A stretch of 15,961 bases of DNA, taken from positions 1 through 15,961 of the forward strand of contig JAGADM010000011.1 in NCBI GenBank assembly GCA_017613595.1. The letters are read 5' to 3'. The notes beneath the pieces were generated by a model. It was not told the origin of the DNA, searched no databases, and saw only the letters and a program-made list of their open reading frames with translations. This DNA comes from Lachnospiraceae bacterium. GTDB taxonomy: Bacteria > Bacillota_A > Clostridia > Lachnospirales > Lachnospiraceae. A program made the translations under genes and the position numbers. Below, one piece after another: positions 13,797-15,961 of this stretch. The first letter of the stretch is position 1. Every line of letters starts with the position of its first letter.

Positions 13797-14894
13797 ATGA
13801 CAATCAGAGAATTTGCGGAGACGATTGAATTTAACCTGAAATACAATCTGAAATATACCATTCTCGGACTCGGCGCGCCAGGTATCGGCAAATCCGAGAT
13901 CATCCGCCAGATCGGAGCCAAATACGGCTACAAGGTTATCGATATCCGTCTGGCGCAGATGTCCGAAGTCGAGATCAGCGGACTGATTTATCCGAATGCC
14001 GACCGCACCAAGACGATCTGGCTTTCCCCGGAAGTACTGCCGGACGAGAAGCGTGATGGTCCGAAGACCATCCTTCTTCTCGATGAGATCACGTCGTGTA
14101 CGAAGCGCGTGCAGGTAGCCGCTTACCAGCTGATCCTCGACCGCCGCATCGGACAGTACATGCTTCCCGAGGGGACAATCGTCATCGCGCTCGGTAACCG
14201 CGAGGACGACGACGGCGTATACATCCGTCTCGCGGGACCTCTTGCCGATCGATTTGAGATCCATTACATCGAGCCTGATTTCGAGACCTGGAAGAAGGAT
14301 TTCGCGATTCCGCACGGCGTCCACAAATTTGTCATGGATTACCTGACCGTCAAGCCCGAAGCGCTGCATACGCAGGTGCCGGGCGACAGCAACATCGTAT
14401 TTGCCACACCTCGTTCGTGGACGAGAGTCAGTGATATCCTGAAATACGACTGCAACGTGGACAGCATGATCGTCCAGCATAAGATCGTCGGCAACATCGG
14501 CGAGAAGGAAGGACTGCAGTTCATTGAGTACTGCAAGAACCAGGAGAAGCTTGTCAGCGCCGACGAATTCATGTACCGCGGAGCATCTGCGCCGGAGCAT
14601 CCGGACGAACTTTACATCCTTGTGAACGGTATCGTCAACAAGGCATCGTTCCTCGGAACGGTCCGCTCCGTTGACGAGCTCTCGGATGAGCAGCAGAAGA
14701 CCGTGCAGGACGTGCTTCGCGCCCTGTTCCGCCTGACCAAGGCGGAGTTTATCGTAATGGGTCTTAGGAACCTTTTACAGATGAACCGCAGTGTCGTGAA
14801 AGCCATCTACCTTGAACTCGACGACGAGAACTGCCTGCGCTTCATACACGCCAACTGGTACGCGCTCGGCATGGACGAGGTCATGATGCAGTAA
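13797..14894 (+). CDS. MoxR-type AAA+ ATPase
   Basis: This 365-residue AAA+ ATPase of the MoxR/dynein-related group is expected to form a ring and use ATP to remodel a partner. Walker A is GAPGIGKS (26-33) and Walker B is TILLLDE (91-97). Sensor 1 is the asparagine of ALGNRE (131-136). GPLADRFEIHY (147-157) supplies the arginine-finger region typical of MoxR proteins. The remaining C-terminal half (about 160-365) is a helical extension without a recognised motif. The Shine-Dalgarno AAAGGGA lies upstream of the ATG. It is last in the operon, after its VWA partner, and the strong terminator follows 23 bp later. The usual gene order puts the MoxR gene first; here it is reversed. Confidence 0.92.
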   Translation: MTIREFAETIEFNLKYNLKYTILGLGAPGIGKSEIIRQIGAKYGYKVIDIRLAQMSEVEISGLIYPNADRTKTIWLSPEVLPDEKRDGPKTILLLDEITSCTKRVQVAAYQLILDRRIGQYMLPEGTIVIALGNREDDDGVYIRLAGPLADRFEIHYIEPDFETWKKDFAIPHGVHKFVMDYLTVKPEALHTQVPGDSNIVFATPRSWTRVSDILKYDCNVDSMIVQHKIVGNIGEKEGLQFIEYCKNQEKLVSADEFMYRGASAPEHPDELYILVNGIVNKASFLGTVRSVDELSDEQQKTVQDVLRALFRLTKAEFIVMGLRNLLQMNRSVVKAIYLELDDENCLRFIHANWYALGMDEVMMQ

Positions 14895-14917
14895 ATGATA
14901 TGGAAAATGACAGATTC

Positions 14918-14945
14918 GGGCCGCTCTTACGGGCGGCCCTTTTTT
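14918..14945 (+). terminator. Intrinsic terminator of the four-gene operon
   Basis: GGGCCGCTC (14918-14926) pairs fully, with one G-U, with GGGCGGCCC (14931-14939). The loop is TTAC and six T's follow (14940-14945). It separates the AAA+ operon from ppdK. Confidence 0.93.
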
Positions 14946-14959
14946 CATGGGAAACTGTG

Positions 14960-15024
14960 CTTAACGCCGGTTTTGCGGAAAGATGTCCGCATTTGTGACA
15001 AGTTACCATACAAAGCGCGTTAAG
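14960..15024. repeat. Nested inverted repeats upstream of the ppdK promoter
   Basis: The outer pair is CTTAACGC (14960-14967) and GCGTTAAG (15017-15024). The inner pair is TGCGGA (14974-14979) and TCCGCA (14986-14991). Both are perfect. A third short palindrome, TTTTCA-AG-TGAAAA (15042-15055), sits just before the -35. No coding capacity is apparent. They may be regulator sites for ppdK or a structured small transcript. Confidence 0.4.
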
Positions 15025-15060
15025 ATATCTGTTTTTCTACGTTTTCAAGTGAAAAAAAGT

Positions 15061-15089
15061 TTGTATTGTTTCTGTCTGTATGATAGAAT
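15061..15089 (+). promoter_or_regulatory. Sigma-A promoter of ppdK
   Basis: TTGTAT (15061-15066) and TAGAAT (15084-15089) have a 17-bp spacer with a TG extension at 15081-15082. Upstream A/T tracts (15032-15058) resemble an UP element, as expected for a highly expressed gene. The start site would be near 15096, leaving a leader of about 120 nt. Confidence 0.7.
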
Positions 15090-15125
15090 GTCCTCAGCGG
15101 CTGTTCACAGACGTTTCTTTTGCGT

Positions 15126-15152
15126 GTGCATTTCGCGCCCGCGAAATGGCAC
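15126..15152 (+). other. Stable hairpin in the ppdK leader
   Basis: GTG-CATTTCGC (15126-15136) pairs with GCGAAATG-G-CAC (15141-15152) around a GCCC loop. That gives eleven base pairs with one bulged G. No T-run follows. It lies about 65 nt before the start codon and could stabilise or regulate the mRNA; it matches no riboswitch I recognise. Confidence 0.5.
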
Positions 15153-15216
15153 GGATCGCCTATTGTGGAGAAGGCATACGACGGACAGCTCAGAAAACAG
15201 AGGAGGTCATAAATAT

Positions 15217-15961
15217 ATGGCTAAGAAATGGGTATATGCATTTACCGAAGGTAATGCAGACATGAGAAACCTGCTCGGCGGCAAGGGCGCGAACCTCGCT
15301 GAGATGACGAACATCGGTCTTCCGGTGCCGCAGGGTTTCACAATCACGACGGAAGCCTGCACGCAGTATTATGATGACGGGCGCAAGATTAATGATGAGA
15401 TTATGGCGCAGGCTATGGAAGGCGTTAAGCGCATGGAGGAGATCAACGGCAAGAAGTTCGGCGATCTTCAGAATCCGCTTCTCGTATCGGTTCGTTCCGG
15501 TGCACGCGCATCCATGCCGGGTATGATGGATACCATCCTGAACCTCGGTCTTAACGACAAGGTAGTTGCAGCGATGATCGCCGGCAACCCCGACCCGAAG
15601 TTCAAGAGATTCGTATATGACTCTTACCGCCGTTTCATCCAGATGTTCTCGGATGTTGTAATGGGCGTAGGTAAGAAGTATTTCGAGCAGCTTATCGACA
15701 AGATGAAAGAGGAAAAGGGCGTACAGTACGACGTTGACCTCACCGCTGTTGACCTTAAGAAACTCGCTGAGCAGTTCAAGGCTGAGTACAAGAAGCAGCT
15801 CGGCAAGGAATTCCCTTCCGATCCGGTTGAGCAGCTCAAACTCGCGATCGAAGCCGTATTCCGCTCTTGGGATAACCCGCGTGCGAACGTATACCGCCGT
15901 GACAACGATATCCCTTACAGCTGGGGAACGGCCGTATCGGTTATGCCCATGGTATTCGGTA
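15217..15961 (+). CDS. ppdK: Pyruvate, phosphate dikinase, N-terminal part (runs off the right edge)
   Basis: The first 248 residues of PPDK are present. The full-length enzyme is normally close to 880 residues. It interconverts ATP, phosphate and pyruvate with AMP, pyrophosphate and phosphoenolpyruvate, often serving glycolysis or gluconeogenesis in anaerobes. The visible part is the start of the ATP-grasp nucleotide-binding domain. LLGGKGANLAEMTNIGLPVP (about 18-37) and the basic/glycine stretch SVRSGARASMPGMMDTILN (about 90-108) are both diagnostic of PPDK. The frame stays open to the window end. AGGAGG (15201-15206) lies ten bases before the ATG. Codon use looks cleaner than in the neighbouring genes, consistent with high expression. 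It has its own promoter and is separated from the AAA+ operon by a terminator. Confidence 0.97.
   Translation, partial: MAKKWVYAFTEGNADMRNLLGGKGANLAEMTNIGLPVPQGFTITTEACTQYYDDGRKINDEIMAQAMEGVKRMEEINGKKFGDLQNPLLVSVRSGARASMPGMMDTILNLGLNDKVVAAMIAGNPDPKFKRFVYDSYRRFIQMFSDVVMGVGKKYFEQLIDKMKEEKGVQYDVDLTAVDLKKLAEQFKAEYKKQLGKEFPSDPVEQLKLAIEAVFRSWDNPRANVYRRDNDIPYSWGTAVSVMPMVFG

Overview
This window looks like chromosomal DNA from a Gram-positive anaerobe of the class Clostridia, most likely a Lachnospiraceae-type bacterium. That placement is inferred from gene content: a solitary MreB/Mbl beside RecD2, CvfB, a BspA-type leucine-rich repeat protein, a MoxR/VWA-metallopeptidase pair and pyruvate phosphate dikinase. 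The Shine-Dalgarno and promoter style also fit. Genes are a little over half G+C and tightly packed. All but two lie on the + strand. There are no rRNA or tRNA genes, insertion sequences or CRISPR arrays.

Layout. (1) The left edge holds the 5' end of an ECF-type sigma factor on the - strand. It is divergent from a + strand run: mreB/mbl, recD2, a sugar-nucleotidyltransferase-like gene and comF. (2) cvfB (- strand) converges on comF. Its best terminator appears to lie inside the comF coding sequence. (3) A CPBP (CAAX-type) membrane protease and trxB follow, driven by a clear promoter at 6301-6329 and closed by two tandem intrinsic terminators. A start-less lipoprotein-like reading frame lies across the second terminator. 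(4) Next is a 474-residue three-domain fusion (YjbR/MmcQ, MGMT-like, Cof-type HAD phosphatase), then a family 2 glycosyltransferase. (5) A 553-bp AT-rich gap (10638-11190) carries six DnaA-box-like 9-mers within 101 bp, a hairpin terminator and an extended -10 promoter. (6) A four-gene operon follows: an 89-residue unknown, a cytoplasmic leucine-rich repeat protein, a VWA-like metallopeptidase and a MoxR-type AAA+ ATPase. It ends at a textbook terminator. (7) The right edge holds the start of ppdK, with a strong promoter, nested inverted repeats upstream and a structured leader.

How the genes relate. The first block mixes cell shape (MreB), DNA repair/recombination (RecD2) and DNA uptake (ComF). 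This is a conserved-neighbourhood type of cluster rather than a pathway. The two most interesting elements are the DnaA-box cluster, which has no dnaA gene nearby, and the LRR/metallopeptidase-VWA/MoxR operon just downstream. That operon has the form of an ATPase-driven remodelling module with a probable recognition subunit. The triple fusion enzyme, with a PCYR version of the MGMT active site, is the main protein-level oddity.
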